A program made the translations under genes and the position numbers. Under the pieces are notes generated by a model, which saw only the letters and a program-made list of their open reading frames with translations, was not told the origin of the DNA and did not search any database. A stretch of 64,000 nt of DNA, taken from Torreya grandis. Taxonomy: Eukaryota > Streptophyta > Pinopsida > Cupressales > Taxaceae. This document shows, piece by piece, positions 41,765 through 56,072 of the stretch. The stretch covers positions 897,501-961,500 of the forward strand of contig JARHVA010003637.1 in assembly GCA_037957365.1 (NCBI GenBank). The letters run 5' to 3'. Position 1 is the stretch's first letter. Each line of letters begins with the position of its first letter.

Positions 41765-44535
41765 TTATTCCCATTTTTTGTTTGTCATGGATTATAATTC
41801 AATATTCATTTTAGTTTAATGTAATATAACATTAGGGATTAATGGTTGGATTTGGTGTTTCATGAATATTTGTGTATTACCTTTTTAGTTTTTATGATAT
41901 TAAAATTAATATACCTTAATTTTTATGATATAATTTGATGTTAGAGGACAAGTGGGAACCAATACATGTGAACCTAGACCAACAATAATGAATATTCTTT
42001 TAATTTTAAGGTTTAGCCCTAATTTCTCTAAAAATCATGGTATAATATTTATTATTTTTTATCTTGGTTCATGTAAGTAAAATTCCATCATTAAGTATCT
42101 ATAAATAAAGATACACACCTATAGGTGTTCCTAATACTTCTAGTTTATTTTAATCTACTTTAGAAGAGTTGTAATAAACAATAATTCCCTATTCCTAATG
42201 TATTTTCATTCAATGCATGTTAGCCTAGTTTGTTTCCTCAAATTATGTTTAAGAACATGGTATCCTCTACAAAAATTTTAATGATGACACCTTCAAATTT
42301 TATCTAAGCTATCAAGAGAGTTTTAATCATTCCATTTAGGTTGATAAGCTAAATTCCCTATTTCATTTTTATTTTCTCCTCACATTGACAAGGTTCTAAA
42401 GATGATAAATATACATAAATCAATGATTATTTAATGATTAAAAAAAGTCCCATTAATAATTAATGGATATGAGTTATGATTTCTAATTATTTTTTGTAAT
42501 TCTCATCATGAAGGGATTCACTCACATGAATATGCAATAAATAATGATCTATAATTTTCATTTAAATAATGTTATTTAATGCATGTTTCACAACACATCC
42601 ACATGAAAATAACTATGGTCTATAGCATTAACCATTTTATAATTTAAATTCACAATTGAAAATAATATATTTATCATCATGTCAAAAATTTCACATTACT
42701 TATGACTATAAAATAATTTACAACAATCCACATTTACTCATCAACCACTATCAATTATTTTATTTTTATGACCTAATTCATTAACTATGCATCATCACTT
42801 ATAAATATTGTTTCCCAAATATTTATTTTTGAAACATACAAGTGGATCATAATGTTAATCCTATGATAATAAATTCTCATGTGTAAAATCCTAGTTGTTT
42901 ATTAGTCATATTTATTAAACATAAATCTAATGTAACATTAGATAAGGACTGTAAATTTACACACCACCATTTCTAAGACAATGTAATGTGGTTATAAAAT
43001 CTAGGTTAATTAAGTACTTCCCAAATAATATAAAAAATATAATTCCTTCATGATTTTGTCTTAAATTTTAGTTAAATTACTCATTTAAAAAATACATAAG
43101 AATTTCCTTTCATATTGCATTATGTAACATACTAAACCTTCATACACAAATTTCAACAAATTGGTACCCACTTCTATCCTCCATTTTAGTATAAATACCA
43201 AGTAAGTTACACCATGATTATTGTTATTTATATACTTCTCAAGTTTTAATCAAATAAATATTGCTAATTTAACCCTATAAAAAATAATAAATAGGATTTT
43301 ATTTTATTCTTAGTGCATATATTTATAGTTTGGATATGTCCATGTTGATTCTTTGCTTATTCTTTAATTAGCTTGCACACCAAGAAGTATTTAATTTGAG
43401 ATTGAGAAGCATATATATACACATCATCTAGAGGACTTTAAATGAGTATCAAGGAATTACATTTACTCATCATAAGGATACTCAGTTTTAGGCATACTCT
43501 ACAAATATTTTATTTATTCTCTTAAAGAATTGCATTTAAAGTTTTATTGAATCTTATACCAAAGTAAATAAAGTTGAATGTTCATATAGTTGCATATTCA
43601 CTTAAGAATATGGGATTAAATCACTCACTTTATTTATCCATTGACACTTTATAAGAACTTTATGAGGTTTAATTCTAGCAAGTGAGATATGTAGTTACAA
43701 CTCCATTGATGTTGCCTAACCCAACAACTTATTCCCTTAAATTTTGAAAATATTTTTTAGTTAATTAGGTCACAAATAAATTAGATCAAATCAAAATTAC
43801 TGGTCCTTGAGTAGTTTCACCTAAAGACTATGTTGGTTGTGATCTTTCAGCTAAGTTTGAACTTAAATGTTCATCTTATGTGTTCATTCTAAAAATATTG
43901 AATTTATATATTCATGGACATAACTATCTAAGTATGCATTAGTCTAATAAGTCTTGGTCCATTTTGATCAATGTTATAAAATGCATTTAAATTTTCCATT
44001 TCCAAGACATTTTACCTCATATTTATGCAAGTTGTCTAACTATTACAAGATCTTCATGACCATTTATTTATTAATTATATCCATGGCTTCTCTTTTTAAA
44101 ACTACAATGGTTAAGGTTTTGTATTGATACCTTAAGAGTTAGTCATTTTAAAAACTTTGGTCTTAATTTACTTTAAATTCAGAAATTGGGACTATTTTAT
44201 TGGCATCATGGGATGCATTTTTTCTTTTTTAGGTAAAATTGAATATGCTTTTATGGTTTAATTTTATGTTATAATTAATTTCATATTATTGGGTTGGTTT
44301 TGGATTTGGGTTAAATAAAATAAAATTTATTTTTTCATAAACTTGTTCCTTTTTGTCTTTCCTTTTCTTTTGTCTTAGTCATTTTTATCAAAAATTAAAT
44401 TTGAAAACCAATGGATACTATCATTTTCCTAACTATTAGTCATTTTTCTTCTTGAGAGGCCTAGGGCAAGTAAAGTTCTACCACTTATCACTGGATCACT
44501 TCCCCATGCCTCTTTAAGACTTAGTCATTTTATTC
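41765..44535. other. Non-coding AT-rich stretch
   Basis: Nothing recognisable on either strand. No frame longer than about 60 codons, and no repeat structure clear enough to report. Confidence 0.5.
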
Positions 44536-44554
44536 AAGTCTTACAAATGCCTGA

Positions 44555-45830
44555 GAAGTGTATACATGGTGTAATCCCTCTTCTCCACTTCCATAGACAC
44601 CCTCAATTTATTTAATATACCAAATACATCATGAACTCATAAGATCAAACCACATGGCATAATTCTATTTATCCAGACCCCTAGGATAATCAATATAATT
44701 CCATTTGATAATAGACCTCCTGAATGCCTAAGATTGTGCCACATGGCATGATCTTATTTCCTCACTTCCAAAAATGGTTCACATGCTTACAAGCCTTTTT
44801 AAAAGTTATTGGATAAGTGATATATTGAAAATTTTCAAGATATCACTACATCAACAAGTCATCAACCTAAGTAGACACTAAATTAGGCCCCAAATGAGTG
44901 AACAAATGCCATGTGGAATGAATTTTCAACTAGATGACAAATTGGAATCCATGTCAACATTACATGGTCCTAAATTTGATGGTTTATTTTCCCATGAATA
45001 CCATAAATGATCAAAATGTATTCCTTATGACCTAACATGCTTAAATCTACTTGATCATGTTGAATATTTGGTCATTCTAAAGCTTTGTTTTTAATAATGT
45101 GAAGCTTCCTCTTTAGGTCAAATTAACCTAGATATTTGTAGGGTTCCTAAATATTTTTTAAAAATATTTTATTTGTGTTTTATTCTACCTTCATTTTCAA
45201 TTGAATGAAAATGAATATATGTGTATAATTTTAAATCTTTTTATTTAGTAGTTTTCATTAAGTGGGATTGATTAAACCTTTTGGATTTGAAAACTTAAGT
45301 GGATTTATCTTTTGTTTTTTATCTATTTTTTGCTTTACTTTAAACCATGATGACTAAAAAGGTTAGATCATTTCATCATTTATACTTAGTAATTTTTATT
45401 TTAAATGAGACTTCTTGATTTTCTATTGATGCTTTATGCCTTGGTCTATTTCATAGAATTTATAATCTAATGGCTATTCCTTTATTCAAATTATAATAGT
45501 TAGTTTATTTTTTCTAATCCTAGATTTACTAAAAATTTAACACCTATCAAGATCTTGTAGCATCACTTTTCTAAAGAACTTCAGAGAAAGAGATCACCCT
45601 TAGACCCTTTGGGTGCCTAAGATGATGCCAAGTGGCATAATTTCACTTTCTCATTCCCTCAAGATGATCAAGACATAGTGATCAAGCTCTAGATCCTATG
45701 AATAAATAAGATGATGTAATGTGGAATCATCCCACTTCTTCACACCCTCAAATAAATTAAGAGTAATATGATGAAGTAGAGATCAATTGAGTCCTTGAGA
45801 TGATGTCATGTGGCATAATCTAGGGGCTCT
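44555..45830. repeat. 89-bp tandem repeats with a G-box-like core, in two clusters 1,067 bp apart
   Basis: A palindromic core (ccacatggca, ccatgtgg, ccaagtggca, tcatgtggca) recurs at 44564, 44652, 44741 and 44911, then 45630, 45719 and 45808 (position of the central acatgg/atgtgg). Spacing is 88-89 bp inside both clusters, and the clusters are offset by 1,066-1,067 bp. Flanks around each core share gcctaagatgatg and cacttcctcac-like blocks. All cores are one or two transitions from GCCACGTGGC, a perfect G-box palindrome that CpG decay would give. The flank near 44815-44860 also recurs at about 45875-45920. This may be an LTR or promoter-like repeat. Confidence 0.8.
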
Positions 45831-45834
45831 AGGG

Positions 45835-47445
45835 CAATTAGGACATTACACAATGAGTGAGGACTTGTATATCTCTAAGTGAGTGGTATATTTCCACCTT
45901 TCAAGATCTCACTACACCATAATGAAATAAAATTTAAGATAACTTAGACCCTCAACCAAGTTATGATTTAATGTAAATTTAACATGTAGTAGGATCTTAT
46001 CATGTAAAGGACACATTAGCTTTCTCAAGGAACAAGAAGTGGACACATGGAGTGACCTTACAAAGGAGGATACATGGACCTCTATGAAATGATCAAACCC
46101 TAAAATTTATGGTATTATTTCCATTAAATGGCATCAAAATATATAAATTAAATAATGAGCCTAATCAAATATGTGTAGTTAGGAATTATTTTATTATCTA
46201 GTATAAGAAATGCCATATGACATAGATTCTTAAGAAAGTTATATAGTGGGCTAACTAGGCAATGACACTCACATAATTTAATTCTAGATCCATCTTGAAG
46301 ATAAATTCATCCCCAATATTTAATATAATGATAATCAATCAAAAGGATTGATATTTAACATGAACCTATGAAAATTGGAATAATGCATTATTCTAATACC
46401 ATGTTACTACCAAAATTTAATGGGAAAGGCTACATTTCAATGAGTTATTAATATCTTAATTACATGTTCATTGAGAATTTAATAATTTCATGTGTCTTAT
46501 TACCATTATTTAATGATTAATATTTTATCTTACTTAGGGCATTCATAACCTTGGATGATTCATTTGCACTACGAATATGGGCACTTGATCCTAACCCATG
46601 CATTGAATAGTTCTAACCACCTCATGAGTGGAAGGTTTGTATCCAAATATTGGTTGAATTATATACAAGTCCAAAAATGAGACTGAGTTAAGGGCACAAT
46701 GATTAGTGCTAAAGAGTATAATAGAGGATTAAACACATTTATTTTGTAATTTCACTTTCCTAGTTAGTTTTTCTTCTAAGCAATGTTGTTGTGAGTAATT
46801 TTATATACTTCCACTAATTATGGTCTATCAAAACACTATTATTCAATAAAATTTATATCAATTTAAAGGTTTTGAATATTTTTATTCATCAATCTATGCA
46901 TGCATATGGTTATTTTGTCCATATTTATTCATATCTCAATACCTCAGACTCCTGCATCATGTTTGGTCATGGTTGTGTGCATACTATCCAAATAAAAAAT
47001 TGGTTATATGGAGATCATATGAGTCAAATGAGTCATAATTTTTGTAGCTACAAAACATTATTACATATTGTTATTTACACTCAACTTTTATTATTTTTAT
47101 ATATTTGTTAGAGTAGGTAGAATAGATATAAAGTTTAAATCCATGATTAAAATCTTTATCTTGATTACAAACATTGTAATTATTTTTGATTCACTATTTA
47201 AATAATGTATGCAATGAATAATTATTAAATGAGTTGTATTTTCATGTCAAATTTCATTTTTGTTGATTTACTGAGCAACTAATCCATAGGACCAACATTA
47301 TATATAATTCATATAAATTTATTCCAAACATGCCCCTTGAAATTAATCACTTTGACATCAACTACTATGTTACCATGAAAGCCAAGACATGGTATTAATA
47401 TACCTTAGGGATATTTTGTTTCATTTCATGAGAGGTTACATGTAT
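45835..47445. other. Non-coding
   Basis: No coding motif. One open frame at 46872-47111 matches nothing known and has no support from a related copy. Confidence 0.45.
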
Positions 47446-47449
47446 TTTT

Positions 47450-47830
47450 ACCCTACCTAAATTGGTCTATTAAATAACCCATAATAAAATAAATACATGT
47501 GGTTTGAATTCCCTCTTTAGAGTATTATATACATAGGCTTAACTTACCCATTCATTAAGGAAGGGTTAAGGTTAGCTCAGTCTAACTTTCTTCCTCATTT
47601 TAGACCTAAACCTAGTGTCAAAAATGGATCTAGAATTTCAAAGAGGAGAACATTTTTTGGATATTACATACACAAATAGCACTTGATATCACACACATAT
47701 ACAAATTACAATCACGTGTATTCAAATATACTAAAATAGAGAGGTAGCATATACAAATATTAATCTACTTTAATAAAGGAACTAATGTCTATCAATAACA
47801 CCCATAGACTAATGATTTTTTCTAAGTGAA
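47450..47830 (+). repeat. Left LTR fragment of gypsy element 2
   Basis: It aligns with about 53120-53470 at an offset near 5.64 kb. Matching blocks: acatgtggtttgaatt against acatgtagtttaattt; cctagtgtcaaaaatgga against tagtgttgaaagtgaacc; and gatatcacacacat against gatagcacacacat. The copies are strongly diverged, and limits beyond this block cannot be set. Gag of the same orientation follows. Confidence 0.55.
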
Positions 47831-48439
47831 TCTAGAGACCTAGTTCATGATCCTAGTGCCTCTTGATCTAGTTTCCAACATTTTTGTGATTTATATTATA
47901 TATTAGTCCTACACAAAACAAAAACATGTTAGGTATGTTAAACCCTTAGGTAATTTATACTTATAACAAGTGTATTTATTCAAATTATATTCTACCTTTT
48001 ACATTCAGATTCATGTATTATTTGTGTACTTCATATAATCTAAATAGTTCAAAATTTCACTCTTTCTAGATAAATTAATCCAAAATAAAGGAAAAATATT
48101 GATGAATCTACATTTTATCCAGAATATATCAAAACCTTAGGTTTACTTTATGTTTTTTCCTTCTATTTAGTTTTTGAATATTTATATATATGGTTTTTAA
48201 ACTTGATCCATGATTTCAAATTATTCAAAAATTACACTTAGATATAATGGGTATACATATCTAATTTCTAACTTAAGATATGTTTATAAAAAAGACATGT
48301 TTTCATTTATTTTACAAAAAAAATAGCAACTATATAATTACAAGGATCAAATCTTGGTACACTAGTAAGACTAAAATTAATAATGAATAATATTTAGCCT
48401 TCCTAAATTCATATTTTTATAATATTCAATAGTATTTGT

Positions 48440-49745
48440 CTCTTGTCACATCAAGGCACCAAATGGCATGCATGAATTCATTTGTTCCTCTTCCCTATAG
48501 ACCTCAAGGTTTTACTAGCTACCATTCCACCCCCATTATTCACCCAAGGCTTATATTAGATTATTTAGTTCATGATGTAATTACTAAAAGAGATGGATTA
48601 CACCCTCTTGATGGATTTTTAGTGAATATTTAATTTTAAAATTATCATGAAAAAATAAGAAGTACTAGGGATTCTAATAAATTAAATAGATATGTGGAGT
48701 TTTTTGATATATTTGATTCCATATATAAAAGGGAATTAATTTAATATATTGACAAGAATCCAAAAAGGCATGATGAATTATTATATGTAACAAGATATGA
48801 ATATAAAAATTTAGCTAAGGTCAATCTAAGGAATAGTATTATCTCTTAAATTATATTAGTCAACATTTTAGAGTTATTGATTCCTCCATAGGTGTCCAAA
48901 CTACTATTGCTTCCACTATTCTAATGTCTACACCATTGGATACACATGTGATGCCCACCAATAGTGTGGTGGTAACACAATATTTCCATCATATTACTAG
49001 GCCTATTCCTACATAGACAACCTATGCACATCCCATGATGGTTACCAATTTGACATCATCATCCTCACCTATTACATGACCCATCTAATAGAATATGATA
49101 ACTTTGTAGGATAAGGTATTGCAATTAGAGAAAGGTGACTCTAGAGAAAGTAATTCAATGAATTTTCATGCATTGCTTCATAGTCCATTAACCTAAAATA
49201 TTTTATTTTGTCCATTACATTTAGGTTCTTAGATCATAATATTACATTATATGATGGTAAATGTGATCTAGAGAAATACTTAAGTTCCTTTCATGTAGCA
49301 TTTTTGTTTTATGAGTCTAATGAAAAATTATTAAGTAGATTATTCACATGAAGCCTTAAAGATTATGAATTGGTTATATGGTTTACCTTTCAAATTATTT
49401 TAATAATTTAATCATTGGTAATATTAGTTTATATCACATTTTTTGATCAATATCAATGATAAATTATCTTATACTCAAATTGAAAAACTTAAGAAAAGAT
49501 CTAATGAACCAATTAGTGATTATGTGCTTTGGTATAATACCATGCTTTCTAAGATTAAATATCCCATGGATAACAATTATTTAAAAGGAGTATCAAATAC
49601 AATTCTAATTTATCCTCTCCATGATTTCATTATGTTTAAAAAATTCAAATTATTTAATGAGTTATGTCATATAGTTATTTATTAAGAAGTTGAGATCAAT
49701 GCTTTCAAAAAACTCAAATATTTTCCTAGTGCTCCAACTACATAA
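48440..49745 (+). pseudogene. Ty3/gypsy Gag remnant (copy 2)
   Basis: Frames in order: FVPLPYRPQGFTSYHSTPII at 48480-48540 (N-terminal part); a Pro/Thr-rich linker near 48940-49090; ITLQDKVLQLEKGD near 49098-49140; the capsid block with SSFH/FLFYESNEKLLSRLF near 49280-49345 and SLKDYELV; then the open frame 49443-49685 with SNEPISDYVLWYN, LSKIKYPMDNNYLKG and FKKFKLFNELCH. This is the plant gypsy Gag capsid pattern and a relative of 30805-31674. Stops and a few shifts throughout. Confidence 0.75.
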
Positions 49746-49859
49746 ACTACAAAATTTTAAATAAAACCAAGTCACAAGGTCAAAAAAATGATATTAATAA
49801 TGAGGAAAAAATTATTTAATTGAATAGCATATCCTACTAATTGGCTTGTCCCATCTTCT

Positions 49860-51100
49860 CCACAAAGGAGGTAGATTTCAAAATTACCTCAACATTCTCA
49901 TATACTATTAAAAAGGTTACTAGATTGTAACCATATATCCCTCCCTCCACATAAGAGGTTGACATTAATATTAATACACCTAATTTATATGGAAATAATG
50001 TTTATTGTGATTATCATATATGTATCGAACATTTTAAAAATTATTTAAGATAATACAAGGATATATTATCTCATCTATGAAAATATTATTGAGATTAACA
50101 CTCCTAAAAATGATTAAAGGACCAAAATATAATGGTAATGCAAAGTTTAAAATATGTTTTTATAAATAAAGTAGTAATAAAAACTAAGGATATTATTGAT
50201 GAGCATCTAAGATATAATTCATATCCTTTCCTATATATGTATGATCACATATTGAATGGTATTTTTGGTACACTTATAAGCATATAATTATAATGAGATA
50301 TAACTACATTTGATGATAGTGAGATTGTGGAAAATGACTTTGATTTCAGTTCATTATTTATATGAGCCTACATCAATTCATAGTCTATACATAGGGTCAT
50401 GGTAGATAATGGTTCAAGTGACAATGTTTATACAATGATTTTATGGACACAAATGTATTTGACATGTTATTAGGATTCCATTGGATATGCAAGCTCTGTG
50501 TAGTACCATTTTTAGTAAATTTCAAGTATTTAATATGAGTATTTATTTAGATAGAGGCATTACTCATCTATCCCTAACACCACTACAATTATTTACTCCA
50601 CCTATTTAGGTTTAATCTATATAATCAATTACTCCACCCATTCTAGTTCATTCTATGAAATTATTTATATAACCTACTAAGGTTCATTTTATAAAGAAAA
50701 TTTAGATGAAGGTATTTGAATTTTCTATATCAATAGTGTTTCAATGTGAATTACATCAGATATTTATTTAGGACTCATAGTGGTTATTATCTACTCTATC
50801 ATGTCCATTATCTACTCTATCACATCCTAAAATAGTGTTACAAATATCTTATTGTGTTCCATAGTGAACATATGAACATGTTTATACTAATATATAATGG
50901 ATTCCATAGGATATCATTCCACCTATATTTACTCATCATACATAGAATCTTGTGTGTTGTGTTGATAATGATGGTTATCTTATAGCATAAGATAATTTTT
51001 ATGATTCAAATATAGTTTCATATGTTATTAATCGATCAAAATAGGTTACCATTACAATGTTTTATATAGTATCTACACATGATCATCCCCTTTATTAGAT
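49860..51100 (+). pseudogene. Gypsy element 2: zinc knuckle and protease remnant
   Basis: After Gag, NVYCDYHICIEHFKNYLR near 50000-50050 matches the C-x-x-H-x4-H-x4-C style knuckle of plant gypsy Gag (usual YCEYHxxxGHxTxxC; last Cys changed). At 50398-50425 MVDNGSSDNVY matches the protease active-site motif VDxGSSxN, with the Asp kept. Beyond this the pol frame decays and RT is not visible; the LTR at 52188 follows, so most of pol appears to be deleted. Confidence 0.6.
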
Positions 51101-52173
51101 AATTGATTAAGATTTTTACATTTAAAATATTTTTGAAATATACAAAATCAAAATACTTGAAAAAAACAAAATTAGGACTTAAACATGACATTTTTGTTAG
51201 TTTACAAATTATTTATCACATGTTTGTTATATTAAATATCTTTTTCTATACATACATGCATTTTGAATTATATATGAGTGAGATGTAAGACACATATGTT
51301 ATATATGATACATGCATGTATATATTTAAGGCATTCCTATATCTAAGGGCCATGCCAATACTGGTGGATTTTCATTCAATATGTTATACTTTTATAGGTT
51401 ATATATTTTAATGACATTTCCATTTATAATGTTAAGCTACAAGTATTTATTAAAAATATTTATCTTCCTTATATTCTACATATTTCTAAGTTTCATAGAT
51501 AAGCTACTTTTATATGAAGTGACATTAACATCAATTGATGATGTAAACTAGTGTAACTTATTTTATGTTTCATTATTACTTTTTAATTTTACATAGGCTT
51601 ATCATTTCCTATGCTTTGTTTGTACATTAGCCTTATTACATGACTTATACTTGATCAAGTGTATCATTGTATGTTTCCCTTGTAATTGTGTGACATTTGA
51701 TTGTCATTATTGTGTGAGCCTTGGCCTTATGTGAAATTGGGTTCTATTTCATGTGATTTACTGTGTGTATCATGATCATGACATTGAGTGTTTATGAGTG
51801 GATAAATATTTGATTATATATTAACTTTTGTGATTTTTATAATTTTTTGGTACCATAATCACTATCACAAACTTTTATTCTTTTTTGTGATACCATGATT
51901 TATATCATTCAACTTACTATATTTTAAATTATTTAGTGATTATATAAGTGATTTTTACTAATTCATGCCTAGTTGATATAATATTTTGACATGAAACTTT
52001 TATGTCTTGTACTACATGTTTCTTATATGATTTGATGATACATTAATTATCGTGATGACATATTATCCATAGGTTCGAATATACTTCTAAATTATTACAT
52101 GTTTTTAAATAACATGACATGGACAACTCTTTTATTTTGAGATGGGTTATTCACATGCTACATTCTTCACCTC

Positions 52174-52187
52174 AAAAGGGGGCATAT
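52174..52187 (+). promoter_or_regulatory. Polypurine tract of gypsy element 2
   Basis: The run aaaagggggca lies just before tattgtttcacttgtc, and the TG at 52188 is taken as the LTR start. This purine string plus catattg is typical before plant Tat-like LTRs. Confidence 0.6.
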
Positions 52188-53470
52188 TGTTTCACTTGTC
52201 ATATATAATTAATACTCCATGAATAGATAATTAAAATTTTGGGATATATTACATGATTCATAGAGTTTAATTTTTTCAAGAGTATCTATTTAGTTCAAAT
52301 ATGGGATAATATTTATATATTCAAACATATTTTAGGGATATAAAATGGATATTCCCACATTTTATAGAAACATGAATTACATTTTTTTAGATACTTCCAT
52401 ATTAAGACATATTTTAGGCCATTTTTAATGCATATGAACACATATTATAGGAGCATAAGTTACGTTTTTTCATATTTGAGACAAAATAATGTCTATATGT
52501 CTAACATTCTATATCGTATTGGGACCAATTAGATCATATGTGGCATGCACATTTTTCAAGCACATACACACTATTATAGTTTTATATTATGGAATTAATG
52601 GTACCTAAAAGTAAGAATTTGAATCTATAAGCTCATCTATAGTGGTTGGTTTAGTTAATTGATTAAATAAATTAAAGATCAAGTAATTTCATTGGTATAT
52701 ATATTATTCCATAATTCTAATATGTCAATCACCCCATTCATATTGAGGTTTAATATTAGTATCATGAGTACTTTAGTTGAGGTTCAATTATGCTCAATGG
52801 CCAAGGCACTACTCCATATTCAATTATGATTGGGAATTTATCTTCTTAGCCTATGGATTTACCTTAATATAAAAATTATTGAATGTCTCACCAAAAATAA
52901 TAAATAACCACCCATGTAAATTATAGAATGGGGAGATTAACATATTAGAATTATGGAAATTATAGAATGGATTAACAATTTAGTAATAAGTAACAAGAAT
53001 TAGTTCCTAACCAAATTATAATCACCTCATCTAACAAAAAATTAATATTTTCCAAGTGTTGAAAGATAGATTACAAGGTGAATTCCTTAAATGATCACTA
53101 TTTCATATATACACCTAATAAGAAGAACTACATGTAGTTTAATTTTCCTTTGTGGCATATTGGATATGTAGGAAACATTCATCCTTTCATTTGGGAGTGG
53201 TTGAGGTTATATCAAATCATTTTTATTCCCATTTTTAAAACTTAAAAATAGTGTTGAAAGTGAACCTAGGTTTTAAAAGATAAGGATACATGCTTATGAA
53301 TATCTCACACACAACTAGTTGTTGATAGCACACACATAAATGAATAAAAAGTAGGTGAAACAATATGTACTAAACTAAAATAGATAGGCATTATACACAA
53401 AGATGAATCTGGTAGAAGATAAACACTAACATTTATCGATAACTACTAGATATTGATGATGTAGACACTA
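52188..53470 (+). repeat. Right LTR of gypsy element 2
   Basis: It starts after the polypurine tract. The part 53120-53470 aligns with 47450-47830. The earlier part has no clear match on the left, so either the left LTR is damaged or other DNA lies between. The right end is not defined; it is placed where similarity fades. Confidence 0.5.
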
Positions 53471-53474
53471 AAAT

Positions 53475-56040
53475 CAACATTTAATGCTAAAACAATTCAC
53501 TTCTAATTGCCCATTATGCACGCTTAACTTAAGCTCAATTTCATGGTTTCAAACCAATATTCCTCTACTTCTATACATATGACCCACTATCTTAAGTGAA
53601 TTTTAATACTAAATGTTTTTATTCCTCATTCTAATTATCCTAGATTCATAACTTAATTGATTCATACTTTTGGATTGACTATCACTATTCATTAGATGAA
53701 ACTACTCCTTTAGGATAATCCCACATGCTAGTCATGTCTATAGCCATTGATTTCATCCTCTCATTGATTTATGGCTATTTTACTAAATTAAAATTAATTC
53801 CAATGGGTCATTTAACATGTTTCACAAGAACAATTTTAAGTAAATCCCAAAATGTATATTATATAAGAATATTTTTTACCCATTTATTTATAATAGATAA
53901 TAATAGGATTTTATTATTTTAAATCACTAGTATATCTAACTACACATTGAGATAAAAGTACTTATTCTTCCCAATTCTAAGTCCTTACATCCCAAGAAGC
54001 CCTGAGTTAAGTATTAATATAATAACAAAATTGTAAGTATTTTTTTTAAGCACATAATCATACCAAGATTGAACTAGCATATAAATTTTCACCATTATTA
54101 TACACACACCACCATAACATAATATAACTATATGTATTTTGATCCCTCTTAAAAAAATTGTTATGTAGGAAATGCTCAACACATGTGGTCTTAAGGTAAA
54201 GCACAACCCCAACCCCTTTCCCATTTCCCCCATTTTACATTATTTGTTACCTCTTATCATTAATTTAGGGATTTAATAAATAATAAGGTATGAATTGGCT
54301 CCTATAGTGAAGCTATGGAATATTAATAGACACATAAGACCTACATGTGAAGGTACATGTATCATAATTTATATAGATGTCAAAAACCATAAAGGATGAA
54401 GTTTTGACCTATAGATAATAATACAAACTAGTGAATTACAACTATTACATACTTTTCCAAGGATAATTTGGATCCCTATTACTATTTCACAACCACATCA
54501 AAAATTCACACAATCATTTTACATTCATTGTTGCAGTCCTCTAAACTTGAGTCTAGCTAAGTCATTTAAAATAGTAAGTTTCAATCAATTTATGTGTTAT
54601 TATTTTATATTTTATGTATTCTAATTTATTCAGTAGTTTGTCTTAATTATATTAACCCCCTTATCCAGATTTTGAGAAACATTCTAATGAACCTACTTCC
54701 TTATAGAATATTCCAAGCCCCAATGTTCCCTAAGGTTTTCCTTCTATTTTTTTTCCTAGGCTTTTAAATAAAATTTTGATTTCCTTCTTATGTTGGACTA
54801 TTTTATATCATAAAATTAGATCTCTCCTCTTTTTATCATTTGAGTATTTGTAAAATTTAAAATGTATTTAAAAAAATTTATTCCTCTTCCTAACCCTTAA
54901 GATGTTGATAGTTACTTTCCCTCTAACCATGTCCATGTTATCATATCCAAAGAGGTAATGTGACCCATCCTATCATTATAAATTAAGGTATCCAACATGT
55001 CCTTCCTCAACTCCCTCCACCTCCCATATCTCCTCTTAATGGTTTTTCTATGTATATTTTATCATAAGTACCTAGGGTTTGTTCTTGTGAAGTCCTTGAA
55101 GATAAAATCATCACTATGAGAAAGTTAATAGAATAACTAAAAACCAAAATCATAATTTCATTTCAAATATCACTTATAAAAAAAATCTAGAATATGTTAC
55201 TACTGATAACCATACATTTATATCTTCATCTAGTAGTTTTATGCATAACAAGACTTCATATAAAGATTAGAATCCCAGGAAATATACATCTAAAAATAGT
55301 GATCCAAAAATTACGGAAAAGGATAATAAGAGTTTAACTTATTTTCTAAGATATATAGAAAATGATAATAAGAGCTTAAATTATTTTCTAAGATATAATA
55401 TTTGAAATAAGTTGATCATTCTACCTCCTATACATCCTCTAAAAATATCAAAATACTATTATGCATATCATAGAAAGCGTAGGCATCATATGATAGTTGT
55501 TTGGATTTGAAAAATAAAATAAAAAGTGTCATTGATAGTGATGGTCATATAATAAATACATCAACCAAGAAAACCCCTCGAATTATAATTCATCTCCTAA
55601 AGAATAAATGCAAGTAGAAAAAGTTCCAAATAAAAATTAGTGAAAAAATATAAGAAAATTATGGATACAAAAGAATAATTGAGATAAGGGTGACGATGTA
55701 TCCAAATTAGTGTGGAGGTAAGTCATGAGGTATAGTGTTAGGATAATGATCTTGGTACTACACATCATCAGTCATATTCACCTTGGTTTATCCCAAACCC
55801 TTTTTAAATATGAATAATATTACATCCCAATGTATAATGGAGTGAAGTGTGAAAGGAATGGAAAGATCAAAATAGAGGGAAAAAATTCAAATTTTTGATT
55901 CAGGGTTCAAGTGCACAAAATGAGAATAGGTCATAGGAAACATAGATGCGCCACAAAGAAAATAGGATAAAGGATAAAATATGAGGTTATCATGGGTCCA
56001 ACTAGACATTTCCCTAATAGGGCCCCATAAGTTTTAGATA
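53475..56040. other. Non-coding
   Basis: No recognised coding motif on either strand. It holds the flank between gypsy element 2 and the LINE, probably more LTR remains. Confidence 0.45.
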
Positions 56041-56072
56041 AACCCTCAAACCTATCTTGGGCAGACCGAGTC

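Noticed and set aside
46872..47111. Open frame of 79 codons as a gene
   Set aside because: No family motif, no related copy and a composition like the surrounding AT-rich DNA; likely chance.
53985..54233. Minus-strand frame of 82 codons
   Set aside because: No recognisable motif and low-complexity hydrophobic content in non-coding repeat DNA.
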